DNA from: Kalaharituber pfeilii
Lineage: Eukaryota > Ascomycota > Pezizomycetes > Pezizales > Pezizaceae
DNA: 64,000 nt
Assembly: GCA_015179045.1 (NCBI GenBank)
Contig: WHUZ01000005.1
Location: 186,001 to 250,000 of the forward strand
Reading direction: 5' to 3'
Shown here piece by piece: positions 1-10,055 of the stretch. The translations under genes and the position numbers were made by a program. The first letter of the stretch is position 1, and every line of letters starts with the position of its first letter. The notes beneath the pieces were generated by a model that saw only the letters and a list, made by a program, of their open reading frames with translations, searched no databases and was not told the DNA's origin.

Positions 1-1156
1 CATACGGCGATTATTGCATCGCAGTACTAGCCTCATGCAGGGAATGTGGTACTAATATCACGGTAGTGCTTGACTTATCGTTTGCACAATCACTGACAGG
101 CAATGCGCGTAACATCAACCAACGTATTATGCCGTATGCGCTATGATAATTCACTTTTCGCTCGATTTGTCAGCAAACGCAATTAGCTACCTTATCAAGT
201 TAGAGCAACTATACTACTCTTTGTTTCCTAATCTAGTAGTCCTTTGGGTGTCTAAACAGTAGTCTGGTTGCACCAACCCTCCGTGCAACCAGACTATCTA
301 AACAGTATTCAAGTATGGTACATACTTGATCACAACATGTGCTGCAGCTGATAATCAGCTTGTGGAAGCTAAAGAAAGAATGACGCGTGCTCTGCTGGTC
401 TTCTTTTTTCACCTCTCCCTTCTTTTTATTAATTACTGATATTAATTAATAAAAATCAATTAATAAAAAAGAGAGAGGAAAATGAAAGAAGATGAGCCCG
501 TAAGGCGCCAGGAAGAAGATTGGTCTGCGCAAGCTAACCAAGTACTTAAAAATGTCCTCCTACCCAGCCTAAGAGACGGTGTGCTACCAAGAAATAGTAG
601 CAAAGACACTGAAGCAATATAGAGATAAAGTGCGCAGGGATCTTATTGTATTATTCTCTCAACTTCAACGTCTGCATAAGTCACGTACAATATGCGCTCC
701 TAACACCCCTATATATAAACATGAGCTGCAAGCAGATTGGTGCGAGCATGAGGATGCTAATTCCTACAACGAGCGTATCCAGAATCTTCTAGATATTTCA
801 TCGCGTTGGAAAACCCTCACACCATGATCTCGGCTACCATGCTATCCACATTCACGTGGCTGCTTTAAACATGATAGGCTCACATGATATGCCCCGTGAT
901 GCTCGATGCATAATCTTCAACAGACACCGTCTGCTAAGCCAAGGTGGAGGCTGAAAATAGTAGTCTGGGCACGAGAACACGTCTCAATGCGTTTATCGTG
1001 CACAGGTATGCCCCTCGTTCCTGGACTGAGATATTTAGTATGTCGTAACTAAGTGGTAATTCTAAACGGCCGCCCTTAGTTTGATCACGAATTCAAAAGC
1101 TTTCGTCGTTCACGCCGCGCATAACTGCATGCTTGGCCTAATCTAACGTACTGTAC
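1..1156. other. AT-rich stretch without a recognised gene
   Basis: No gene or complete element was recognised. There is a small perfect hairpin near 262-292 (arms AGTCTGGTTGCAC / GTGCAACCAGACT). An 82-codon open frame at 579-827 and an overlapping one from the ATG at 482 lie in different frames, so at best this is a frameshifted remnant. I could not assign a family to either. Confidence 0.4.
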
Positions 1157-1159
1157 TTA

Positions 1160-1919
1160 GGCCCTGTTTGGTTGACCACGTATAGCCGAAATTTCTAGTG
1201 ATTTCGTAGTTTCGCTAGAGCCGTTTCGCGCGAAACTAAACTGTGAGTTTCCGCCCGCAAATATTGGAACTGTCCATCGGAGGTGAGTATAGCCATTCTT
1301 GCTACAGCAAACTGCATCACACTACTGCATTGCATCATTACATCAAACATCACATTGCACCACTATTATGGCAGAACTCAACCCTCATGACATCCTCACT
1401 CCAAAACTATTATTGGCAATTGGAATAGAATTAACAGAGTACATGCTGTTATTTCACAATAAAAGTCCTATGCAGACATCAGCATTGTAGGGAAATGTGT
1501 ACTTACAGGTGGTCTATTTTTCAGCGAACCTGCGGCATCCTTTGGAAGGTCCACTTTGCTCATAGTTCTAACAATTTGAGTAGGCTGATTGAGTGCTATA
1601 GCAGAAGGCATAGACAATGATAATGATGGCAGTACTAGCTTGAGACTGCAATGTAATAGCTGCAATCGACAAATCTGACATTGGTAGTCGTGGGATCAAT
1701 TTTTTTTTTTTTTCTTTGGAGGGGGAAAGGACCACAATGAGAATGTAGCAAACAAGCCTTCGAGTTGTCTTTTTTTTTTTTTTGGGCTCTGCATATCTGT
1801 AGTCAAATTGTAGCAAACAAACGCTTCCCAGTTCCAATAGCACCTCTTACCGTCTTAGCCATTCATACCGATGCTAGGTCTAAACTATCTGATACGACCT
1901 ACTGCAACCAAACAGGGCC
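1160..1919. mobile_element. Non-autonomous PIF/Harbinger-like DNA transposon
   Basis: A 760-bp segment is bounded by the 15-bp terminal inverted repeat GGCCCTGTTTGGTTG and flanked on both sides by TTA (1157-1159 and 1920-1922). A TTA/TWA target duplication with a GGCCCTGTTTGG-type terminus is characteristic of PIF/Harbinger elements and their Tourist-like MITEs. No transposase frame survives inside. Two long poly(T) runs (about 1699-1715 and 1770-1785) lie within it. The second is bracketed by a direct repeat TGTAGCAAACAA (near 1746 and 1810) and could be a small secondary retro-insertion. Confidence 0.7.
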
Positions 1920-1922
1920 TTA

Positions 1923-2464
1923 CATCTATACGCCTTGACCCACTTTCTCTCTCCACATCCTTCCACCTTCGATGTGTATACCTATATTCTGTATATACGT
2001 AAGTGGGAGTTCACATCTAGCTACCCTCGAACTTCCACCTAGAGGGTCTTGCTATATTCTCAAGGAGTATGTTTCCTTGAATCGCGGCACTCAAACTACT
2101 CTGCACTAGTGTAAGTTGAACGAACATGTGTCGGTTTTCTTCGGTACTGCCGGTTCTTATCCACGTATTTAACGCACTGTATGAGGTGACTACTAGCTCA
2201 ATTAGGCGCTCCGGGTCAGACTCCTCTGACGTATATACGTTTGATTGGCCACTCAGTTCTCTAGCAAAATCTATCTCGATCTTCGTTTTCTGGTTGTCCA
2301 GATGCCCCTGTTTCGTGCACAGCCCTGATGCAGGCCAGGGCGTTTAACTAAAAGATTAACAGTACATATATACTTACGTCTTCATTTCCTACAGCACAGT
2401 AAGCCGATGTTTATCTGCATTCTTGGGCTTAATACCAGGATCAATAGTTAAATCTATAAGTATG
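1923..2464. other. Intergenic, nothing recognised
   Basis: A short open frame at 2126-2347 has no recognisable domain and no gene context. I see no element boundary here. Confidence 0.3.
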
Positions 2465-2768
2465 AATGAATTGAATTCTTTTTTTTTTTTTTTTTTTTTT
2501 TTCTATCACATAACCCCGCTTGTAGCACGTGGCCATGGCAGGGTCCCTGGGCAAGCCCTCATAGCCCGGAGACAGGCTAAAACAAATTTCTACGTACATG
2601 GCCCATCGCGCCTTCGCCCCCGCTCTCCTAACTTCTAGAACTTGACCCCGCGCTCTCCTAACTTCTAGAACTTGACCCGCGCTCTTTTGACTTCTAGAAC
2701 TTGGCCCCGGCGAAGAAATTCTCTAAAATGTCATATTCCTCCCCATTCTCCGCCAATGAATTGAATTC
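2465..2768 (-). mobile_element. Full-length SINE-like retroposon with 14-bp target-site duplication
   Basis: Inserted in minus orientation. A poly(T) run (poly(A) tail on the element strand) starts at 2479, followed by about 250 bp of body. The whole is flanked by the perfect 14-bp duplication AATGAATTGAATTC at 2465-2478 and 2755-2768. The 3' end on the element strand reads CCCTGCCATGG ... CTACAAGCGGGGTTA then A(n). The body holds three tandem copies of a roughly 27-bp unit (core ACTTCTAGAACTTG) at about 2628-2702. There is no coding capacity. Target duplications of this length with a poly(A) tail indicate LINE-mediated retroposition. Shorter copies of the same 3' end occur at 14650 and 15792. 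Confidence 0.8.
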
Positions 2769-3924
2769 GACTGCAGATTCACGATCTATATACCTAGTTA
2801 TATATATATTCTTGGTTGTATCGTTCTGTAAGCAACTTATTGACTTATATCTGGCACCCCCTTGACATGTTTATCACTTATATATATTGAGGCTGGAAAC
2901 TTTCCGGGATTGTTACAGCAGTGGAAAATTCTACCTCAGTAATAGCCTGGTTAATTCTATAACATGTGAGCGACTGCAGCTGGCGAATGATAATCATGAA
3001 CGTAACGGTACTGAATTGATTTTGCATATTGTCAGTAATCCCCCTTAAAACATGGTGTTCTACATGCCGTTCAATGGGCTGTTCGAGAGGCCGTTCCATA
3101 GGTCATTGAAGGAGGTATAACAACAGGCTAATCAATGGGGCTATTCAACGTGCTGCTAAAGATGTTACTTGACAGGCTGTTGTACGGGCTGTTTGGTGAG
3201 ATGTTCGATGGGCTGTCAAAGCATCAATTGTAATATCTACATAAGTTTGTCTTTCGGTTGTGACATTATAGCCTACACCTCCGGGCCGTCTATTTCGTAG
3301 TTGTATTGAGCATTATCCAGCATGCATCCAAAGTCGGGAAGTACAACACTATTAGTGTTTTGGTCGTAGCCTTCGTTGGGACACCGTGGACCATCTCGTA
3401 ATTTCTAAAGAACTGCACCGCCTTTACGAGACTTTTTTATCATCTTCTGCTTTCCTTGTTCTCCCGGTCTCCTCTATACATGGTCACTGAATTGGATACC
3501 TCTCTCCTTTGTAAATAGAGTACTACTGGTACCAAGAACCCATCCTGCAATATGCTGTGGTTAATAATTGAGCCGTAGGCAAGCGCTTAGGGAAATTAAC
3601 ACGAGGGAACGCGAGTCACTCACAAGTGAATCGTATGGAGGCAAAACAGACATGATGATGATGAAGATGACTCCACTCTCCAAGTCTAAGCTACTATACT
3701 TCCTCCCCTTCGTTCCCGTCCTACCTTCCAGACTAGGTAGGCCACCATGCCATACTCTTAGTCTGGTTGCACCCAATCTACATACTCCATTCATCTTAGC
3801 GCCCGTATCCCATATCCCGTGATCCATCCCGTGACAGTCCCTGGGTCAACGTGTCATTGCCCTGGATGACTTCCTCTAGCCTCCACACATGGATGAAACC
3901 CCACCACGCAAGACAAGTAGACAG
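2769..3924. other. Intergenic with degenerate GGCTGTTC-type repeat array
   Basis: Around 3065-3220 the sequence repeats GGCTGTT(C/T)-containing units. These resemble the internal arrays of the TA-flanked elements at 6146-7508 and 11517-12705. It may be an old copy of that family, but I could not find its ends. The rest shows nothing recognisable. Confidence 0.35.
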
Positions 3925-3926
3925 TA

Positions 3927-4759
3927 TGGTGCCGGTCATCAATAAGGGACCTGTTGTAAAATTCGCTGGCTTGCTGACTAATAGGTCCAAATTACCTCTG
4001 CCCCGGGTTGACCCTGACCGCCCCTGACGCCCACGAACAATTAATCTGAGCTGATTCCGCACCGCAATATTACGACGACGAAACAGCTTTTGACATCAAA
4101 AAAACTTGAGTGAATTTCCTATGAGTGAGTATATTCTGCTTCATCGCTTTTTGCAACCGGAAAAAATAACTGACAACACAGCAATAGTTCTTTAGACACA
4201 GCTGATACCGGTTATACATCTATGGCTCGCCCCAGCAAGAAAAGAAGAGCTTGTTTGCTTGCTGCTGCTATGAGGCAGAAGAAGAGAGCGGTCACAGTGG
4301 AAGTGGATACCTCTACTGCAGCAGATACCTCCATTGTAGAGGTGGATACCCGTTGTATATAGTGAAAGTGAAGAGTATGGAGGCTTATCGAGAGGGTTAT
4401 ACATATGGTACAAAAGAGTTTACTGAACGTGTACATAAAAGTCATCAAAAAATTAGATAGATTATTGCTGTATATAGTAATATTTTCTTTTACACTAGTA
4501 CTAATTCTATAGTCTTGGCTATCTTGGCATGTAAAATTTGGGAGGCTCCTCATACAAAATTCAAACTTTTCAATCTAAAATTTCTCTACACTCTCTGAAT
4601 ATTTTTTAATTCAGACATCGAAGGATTGTAGAGCAGACAAAATAGTACATAATTACGATGTTTAATTTCTAATCAGATGTGGGTGGGTAGTGAAATTATA
4701 CTTCAAGTTCAAGTCCGTAATTTTGGTTGTCAGGGGTCCCTTATTGATGACCGGCACCA
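3927..4759. mobile_element. TA-flanked non-autonomous DNA transposon (833 bp)
   Basis: Perfect terminal inverted repeats of about 25 bp begin TGGTGCCGGTCATCAATAAG. TA dinucleotides flank both ends (3925-3926 and 4760-4761), as expected for the Tc1/mariner superfamily. Interior frames are short and resemble no transposase. The centre (about 4300-4360) has a local palindrome around the motif GTGGATACC. Confidence 0.7.
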
Positions 4760-4761
4760 TA

Positions 4762-5460
4762 GAAGAAATGTCGATTGAAACACACATCTTCAAGAAAAAA
4801 ACAAGCAGTCATCACCGTTTTTTCTTCTCTCATTCCGACGCTCCACAAACTACGATCTTCAAATTCCTCAATCCTAGTAGGACAATGCAAAAGGTCATGG
4901 CCGCTTTCTCGTCCTCCATACCTCCCACTCTATTCCTCTATCCTTCCACCGAATCTTATATTCCCATTGCGTTCCTCGTCACCTCATCACCACCACTGGC
5001 ACCATTTCTCTCTGTCCTCGTTCCTGTAATATCTTGGCACGTCACCCTTAACCCCTCAGGGCACGGTTCCATATGTGTCAAGGCAAATCACCAGGTGCAC
5101 TCTGCATTTAGGTGACATGTCTAACTTATAGGCCATTGTCTCCAATCTTTCGAACACTTTTGAAAGGTTCGGCCATGACCAGGGATACCGTAGTTATTTT
5201 GTCGTGCAGCCGATACCCTTGGTCCATACTCTTAGCTAGTTTCACAAGCATCCATTCCCCCTCCTAGAAAACCTTTGGGGACCTTCCCGCATCATACACA
5301 ATTCCATCTTAGCTGGCATCACCAAAAAGCATTTTTTTCTGCCTCGTTTCTCCATCTCAAACGCTGTTAGAAGAAGTCATCAGAAGTGACAACTATCTCC
5401 AGTTCCATCTCTCTCAACACAGGTATGAACAATATATAACAAAATAAGTATTATTTCAAC
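4762..5460. other. Intergenic, nothing recognised
   Basis: The frames at 4690-5115 and 4775-5029 overlap each other and the element end, and they lack any recognisable motif. They are probably chance frames in pyrimidine-rich DNA. Confidence 0.3.
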
Positions 5461-5469
5461 TTTTGTTAT

Positions 5470-5543
5470 GCCCAGCCCAGTTTCAAACCAGACCCCCGCT
5501 TAAGCTACAAGCGGGGTTACGTGATATTAAAAAAAAAAAAAAA
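5470..5543 (+). mobile_element. SINE-type 3' end with poly(A) tail
   Basis: The sequence CTACAAGCGGGGTTACGTGA followed by a run of about 15 A matches, in plus orientation, the 3' terminus of the SINE family seen at 2479-2754. It is probably a 5'-truncated or related copy. The target duplication is not clear. Confidence 0.55.
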
Positions 5544-5719
5544 GTTGTGATTAGGCACCCTACTTAATGCATTTTATTTTCGTACGTTGCGTGATACAAA
5601 AGAGGCCTCACTGCAGCTTATGCAGGTTGGTCCTATATATCAATTCAAAAGGTGTTCCTGTAGAGGCATTAGATACTGAATTCAACACAAGCTCGACATC
5701 TAGCAATGGCTTATCCCAT

Positions 5720-6081
5720 TCATTTTCTCTTTTGCCCAATCCCGCTATCAGTCATCGTAAGGTGATTTCTAACTGTCTGGTTCCTACATTTGGCTTGACC
5801 GTCAGCTGATAGGTGGTATACTGCAGTCATTGCGAGTTTGGTACCAAATCTTTTGAACAGACTGCTCCAGAATTCACTCGTAAATTTGCCGTTCTGCTCC
5901 AAAATCGGGAGACACTATATTGCATATACTGCCCGCAAAAGCTGTCCCACCTACTGTATTTCCAGACTGAAAAGGATTCCTTGACCGAAAGTAGTCGAAC
6001 CGCTTTACAGTATCCTCTCGATATAAGCATGTCTCTGGGCGGTGACGATACATTCTTATATCGAGAATATTCTTCTAACAA
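5720..6081 (-). pseudogene. Ty3/gypsy integrase core fragment (degenerate)
   Basis: Minus-strand reading gives a recognisable piece of a chromodomain-type Ty3/gypsy integrase core. It shows the FTSEFW and GTKLAM blocks, then a degenerate form of the usual AYHPSADGQ motif (here VYHLSADGQA) followed by NQTV. The surrounding frame is broken by stops and shifts, so it cannot be functional. Its strand and order fit with the integrase zinc-binding remnant at 7904-8170 and the reverse transcriptase remnant at 8849-9493. Together they look like one old minus-strand element split by later insertions. Confidence 0.65.
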
Positions 6082-6145
6082 ATTTGCTTGGCGGCCTTTA
6101 TGCTAGCTATATACAGTTAGCTGGCATTCGAATGTCAATCTCGTA

Positions 6146-7508
6146 CTAGACAGAAAATAAGTATTTGGACAGGGGATATATGCATATTTATGTGCTATGC
6201 AGTTTCGGCATAAACTAGCATATTTTGGTATGCTTGGCTGTTGATAGCCATAAGACTAGTCCAAATGTCGAGATAGGTGTCCAAATTTCATTATGTAAGA
6301 AAGTATTTGGACAGCTGACATAATGGTCTTGGATCTCAGAAGCATAAGAATTGTAGGAGTTATTTCGGAGGCCGTTCGGACGACTATTTTTGGGAGCGAT
6401 ATTTTTGAAGCTGTTGCAGAGGCTGTTTTGAGGAGGCTGTTTTGAGGAGGCTATTCTACTAATATAGGTTGTGCCGGGAGCTGTTCTATAGGCTACGCCA
6501 GAGGGCTGTTTTGAGCGTTATTCTAACTTAGTTATTATTATATTCGGGTACTAATATTAATTTAGCTATTTCCACCCTCCGGAACGGCCCATGGAATAGC
6601 CTCGAAAAAGCCTTCGAAACAGCCAACGAAATGGGCTACGGAAAAGCCTTCAGAAAATAACCCTTGAAAATAGTCCTCAAAACGGCTCCCAGCCACCCTA
6701 ACAGCCCACGGAATAGCCCTCGATATGGCCCTCAAAACAGCCTCCGGAATAGCCTCAGGAACAGCCCCTGGAATAGCCCTTGGAATAGTTCTTAGAATCT
6801 CGAAATAGAACAGTAGGGACCTATTTTCAGTACTCTGACCCACAATTATCCCAGTTTCAGAATTGGTAACCTCAGGAGTGGTAACCTCAGGAGTGGTAAC
6901 CTCAGGAGTGGTAACCTCAGGAGTGGTAACCTCAGGAGTGGTAACCTCAGGAGTGGTAACCTCAGGAGTGGTAACCTCAGGAGTGGTAACCTCAGGAGTG
7001 GTAGCTTCACGATTAATAGCCTCAGAATTGGTAGCTGAATTGGCATACATATGTGAAGCTCGTTATGCAACACTTCCAATGTATGCACATGTTGATTTTT
7101 GGTATGTTCATTGTTTTGGCTATAACTCTTATTGACATGGACTTGCTTAAGCTGTTTGGTATAAGTGAATACCTTAGTGCCACGATGGCTGCTCTTGTTC
7201 TAAGGGTTATCTCTGGGCCTATCTGACAGAATATTAGTAACTTCCTTGCTAGTAAAATCATTGAGTCTGAATTTACCTTTTGTGCCTGCCATCGTTGTAT
7301 GTATAATCCGGGGGGTTACTAGTATTAGAGCTGTAGGGCCGAAAATTATTATATCAGCTGTCCAAATACTTTCTTACATAATAAACTTTGGACACCTATC
7401 ACTAGTATCAACAGCCAAGCATCTCAAAATATGCTAGTTTATGCCGAAAACTGCATAGCGCATAAATATGCAGAGCTCCCCTGTCCAAATATTTATTTTT
7501 CTGTCTAG
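6146..7508. mobile_element. TA-flanked element family 'X', copy 1 (1,363 bp)
   Basis: The ends are inverted repeats beginning CTAGACAGAAAATAAGTATT at the left. The similarity extends about 190 bp inward on both sides (6146-6330 against 7345-7508). TA flanks both ends (6144-6145, 7509-7510). The interior has GGCTGTT/GGAGGC-type units on the left, degenerate Ala-Ile-Pro-coding repeats on the minus strand at 6562-6800, and a perfect 15-bp array at 6865-6999. No transposase is visible, so it is probably non-autonomous. A second copy is at 11517-12705. Copy 1 lies between the two integrase fragments of the gypsy remnant, which suggests that it inserted later. Confidence 0.7.
6865..6999. repeat. 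Nine perfect copies of a 15-bp tandem repeat
   Basis: The unit GGTAACCTCAGGAGT is repeated nine times without a mismatch. Degenerate units continue on the right (to about 7035). On the minus strand the array stays in one open frame (6562-7050) and would encode repeated Thr-Thr-Pro-Glu-Val. The frame lies inside transposon X, so I treat it as a minisatellite rather than a gene. Confidence 0.9.
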
Positions 7509-7510
7509 TA

Positions 7511-7903
7511 CTGCATATACAATAAATATGCAGTCTTATGCGATAGGATGCAGCATATATGCAATCTATGCAATTTGATAGAAGAATATATATGGTGACT
7601 CAGATTTTTTTTGATTACGTAACCCCACATACAGACTTTTAAACCAGCAACAAACTTAAGAATATTCTTATAACGAATATAGGACATGTTTATATTGAGA
7701 GTATACTGTAGTGAATTTCTCTGTCATTGTAAGAATAGCATTGAGCTCTGGGTAAGTGCGGAGAAAGCAAACAGTAAAAGTCCATGCTTAAGGTATGGAA
7801 TGGAACCGCTGGAAATAAGATGGGTTGCAGCATGCTGAAAGGAGAGATGGCGGTGCTTGCTCATCAAACAAGTACAGCATAGGCAAATGTACATTGTAGA
7901 CTT
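7511..7903. other. AT-rich spacer with possible SINE 3' remnant
   Basis: At about 7600-7640 a short T run is followed by GATTACGTAACCCC, which resembles the inverted SINE 3' end found elsewhere in the window. Nothing else was recognised. Confidence 0.3.
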
Positions 7904-8170
7904 CTACCTCAATAAGCGCACATATTCACCTTCTAGGTGTGTCAGATGTAACCCATTGTGTGCATGGCTGTTTTGAATAGAGCCGTCCACTACCGTCTCA
8001 GACACGCACAGGAGATGCCGGCCTTTCATGACCATATATAGGAGCCCATGTGTGGGTCGAGATCGGATGCCGGTGACTCTGGCCTGCTGCTCGAGTGCCT
8101 CGAATACATGTCCAAAGCACCTGTCCTGCCACAAGAGCTCTCGAAGCACGTTTCTGAAGTCGTCCGCCAT
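7904..8170 (-). pseudogene. Possible Ty3/gypsy integrase zinc-binding (H2C2) fragment
   Basis: An 88-codon minus-strand frame contains a block (GLLY, KGRHLLCVSE, then SHAHNG) that resembles the segment before and within the H2C2 domain of gypsy integrases. In intact elements this reads 'KGRRLCVPE' followed by His-rich positions. Identification is by motif resemblance only. The strand and position between RT/RNase H (8849-9493) and the integrase core (5720-6081) support it. Confidence 0.4.
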
Positions 8171-8513
8171 CTCAAATAATGAGAGATAGTGTGCGGGTAT
8201 ACGTATAGAGATCCCAATTCTCTCTTTTTTTCTCGTTTTTTCTTTCCACCAGTACTCGCTTGTAGCCTAATACCATGGGACCCATTCGAGGTAACTAGGA
8301 CAGTCTGTCTGCAATAACATGTTCAACTCCTTGACGGTGTTTGATGTCTATTCCAGTCACATACTTGTCCAAAATAAGGGCCCAATTTGCCAATTGAATG
8401 TTTATCTTAGCAGTACCTTACCCTGTCAAGATCAGGATCCACTTCAAACCCTAGTGATTTGTGAAAACTAGCATTCTCTGTATTGCGTTATATGAAATGC
8501 TGCAGCTTTTCGA

Positions 8514-8848
8514 TAGTGAGCGGCACGAGCCGAGCCAGCTCGAGCTCAAACGAGCCAAGATCATGCTTGTGTTTTTCTTGACAGCTCGCTAAAATGCTTA
8601 GCCAGTGCAAGGTTTCATAAACTGTAAATACCTACTATAGTAATAATTAGAGACTTGGAGCTCATTCTGACCTACCAACAACTTCGAAATGCACAATTTA
8701 GCTGATAGTAGTGAGAAAGATGAAAATTTAGCTTAGTTTAGTTTAGTTTGTCAATATTATGATCCAGGCTCGAGCCGAGCTCACTTACTCACGAGCTGGC
8801 TCGAGCTCACCCTCCAGCTCGGCTCGAGCTAGCTCGTGCCGCTCACTA
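8514..8848. mobile_element. hAT-type MITE with 8-bp target duplication (335 bp)
   Basis: The terminal inverted repeat TAGTGAGCGGCACGAGC is followed by GAGCTCGAG-rich subterminal repeats on both sides. The flanks carry the perfect 8-bp duplication CTTTTCGA (8506-8513 and 8849-8856). An 8-bp duplication is the hAT signature. There is no coding capacity. It sits at the edge of the gypsy reverse transcriptase/RNase H remnant. Confidence 0.8.
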
Positions 8849-9493
8849 CTTTTCGATACTCTAAATTAGGCAACCCTCCTCCAGCTTGGTTGGCCAGTAG
8901 TGAGGGCGTTATAGTACATAATGAATCCCTTCGAAAATCCAGAAATGCCGGAGTAGATGCAGACGTCAAGGCCTCTTTCAACTTTTCCCACACTACCATT
9001 GCCTCCACCACGTGCACCCCTTCCATGTCCTTTGAACTCAGCTTCCGATGCGTGAATGCGTTACGCGCGTTATCCTTGTTCGACAGTGGGACACCTTTTA
9101 AAAATCGAGTCTTCAGCTTAACCCAGGGGGTCAGCTATTGAAGCGTAAAAAGGAACAAAGTTCCAGCAGTAGCCAAGGAGGAAACCGGTACCCAGTGCTT
9201 GGTCTGGTGTTGTAAACATTCTCTCATGTTCCTGCTAAACACTAGGATATCATCCATATAGACCAATAAGAATCATCGCAGGTACGGTCGTAGTATCCTC
9301 CATACAATGCTTGAAAAGTCTGGGGGAATTTGCAAGACCCATTGTAGGAACAGTCAGCCTCTCCAAGCCGCGGTGAGGCATAGCAAACGCTGCGAATGCG
9401 ACCATATGTTCCAGGGTCGGCCATTCGCATCGAATTCGGGCCGTGAGCCACAGATTTGTGGGGTGTTGCCTGTGTATCACTCAGGTGCTCCAA
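8849..9493 (-). pseudogene. Ty3/gypsy reverse transcriptase-RNase H remnant
   Basis: Minus-strand frames at 9242-9493 and 9250-9480 overlap and are shifted relative to one another. They carry a degenerate reverse transcriptase block (F-A-M-P-H-R-G-L, then GLANSPRLFKHCME), equivalent to the usual 'VMPFGLTNAPATFQ' region. Downstream, 8829-9026 contains WEKLKEALTSASTPAFLDF, matching the RT-RNase H connection ('F..LK..LT.AP.L...D'). The order on the minus strand is correct for gypsy pol. Stops and shifts make it non-functional. Confidence 0.65.
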
Positions 9494-9499
9494 AGATTG

Positions 9500-9823
9500 G
9501 GGTACAGAGTGGCGACCCTGGCAGGACTACTTTTTTTTTTTTTTTTTTATATCAATACTCGCTTGCCGCCCGATGACAGGACTACTGGGAGGCAAGGGCT
9601 TACAGCACTGGAGATTCGGGCTGGGGAAGACAGACGGTCCAGAGTGCAGGTGGTGCAAGGAAGAAGAGGAGACTACAGCCCACGTGCTAGACAGATGCAA
9701 GGTATAGAGAACCAAGTGGCCCAGAGGCAAGGATGCGCTGCTCAAACCACCGAAAACCTCGCCATAGCCCTCAGGGCGGCAAGCGAGTAATGATATATAT
9801 AAAAAAAAAAAAAAAAAAAAAAA
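9500..9823 (+). mobile_element. 5'-truncated LINE 3' end with zinc-knuckle C-terminus and poly(A)
   Basis: The plus-strand frame at 9456-9707 ends in a block typical of the ORF2 C-terminus of fungal Tad/I-clade LINEs: GLLGG..GLQHWRFGLGK, then CRWC, EEEETTAHVL and DRC (a CCHC-like knuckle). The 3' end reads GGGCGGCAAGCGAGTAATGA, then TATATA and an A run ending near 9823. The copy is interrupted at about 9531-9577 by a tiny inverted insertion with the same 3' tail. Confidence 0.65.
9531..9577 (-). mobile_element. Extremely truncated LINE tail insertion with target duplication
   Basis: About 20 T followed by ATATCAATACTCGCTTGCCG is the inverted last ~28 bp plus poly(A) of the LINE family whose tail is at 9770-9823. 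It is bracketed by the direct repeat CAGGACTACT (left copy near 9521-9530, right copy just after the insertion). This is what a nearly aborted target-primed reverse transcription event would leave. Confidence 0.65.
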
Positions 9824-10007
9824 AGCGAAAAGGGACGACGGAGACGCGGACCCACTCGGGGCCCTACTGGAATGGATGGAACGGTAGTTACGGGAGGGCA
9901 CGCGTCACCTGACAAGATACTTTACTTTACTTCTCTTTATCATCGTTGCTTATTTCATATCTATTCTCCATAGCTATCTCTTTTGTAACTAAATCGCCAT
10001 AACCCAC

Positions 10008-10055
10008 AGGGCGGTATGCGATCACTGATATTAAAAAAAATAAAAAAATAAAAAC
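10008..10055 (+). mobile_element. LINE 3'-tail remnant
   Basis: CAGGGCGGTATGCGATCACT, then GATATT and an A-rich stretch, resembles the LINE tail at 9770-9823. Only the tail is recognisable. Confidence 0.45.

Noticed and set aside
6562..7050. 162-codon minus-strand frame with Thr-Thr-Pro-Glu-Val repeats as a surface-protein gene
   Set aside because: It lies wholly within transposon X and the repeat part is a 15-bp minisatellite. There is no signal peptide or flanking gene structure.
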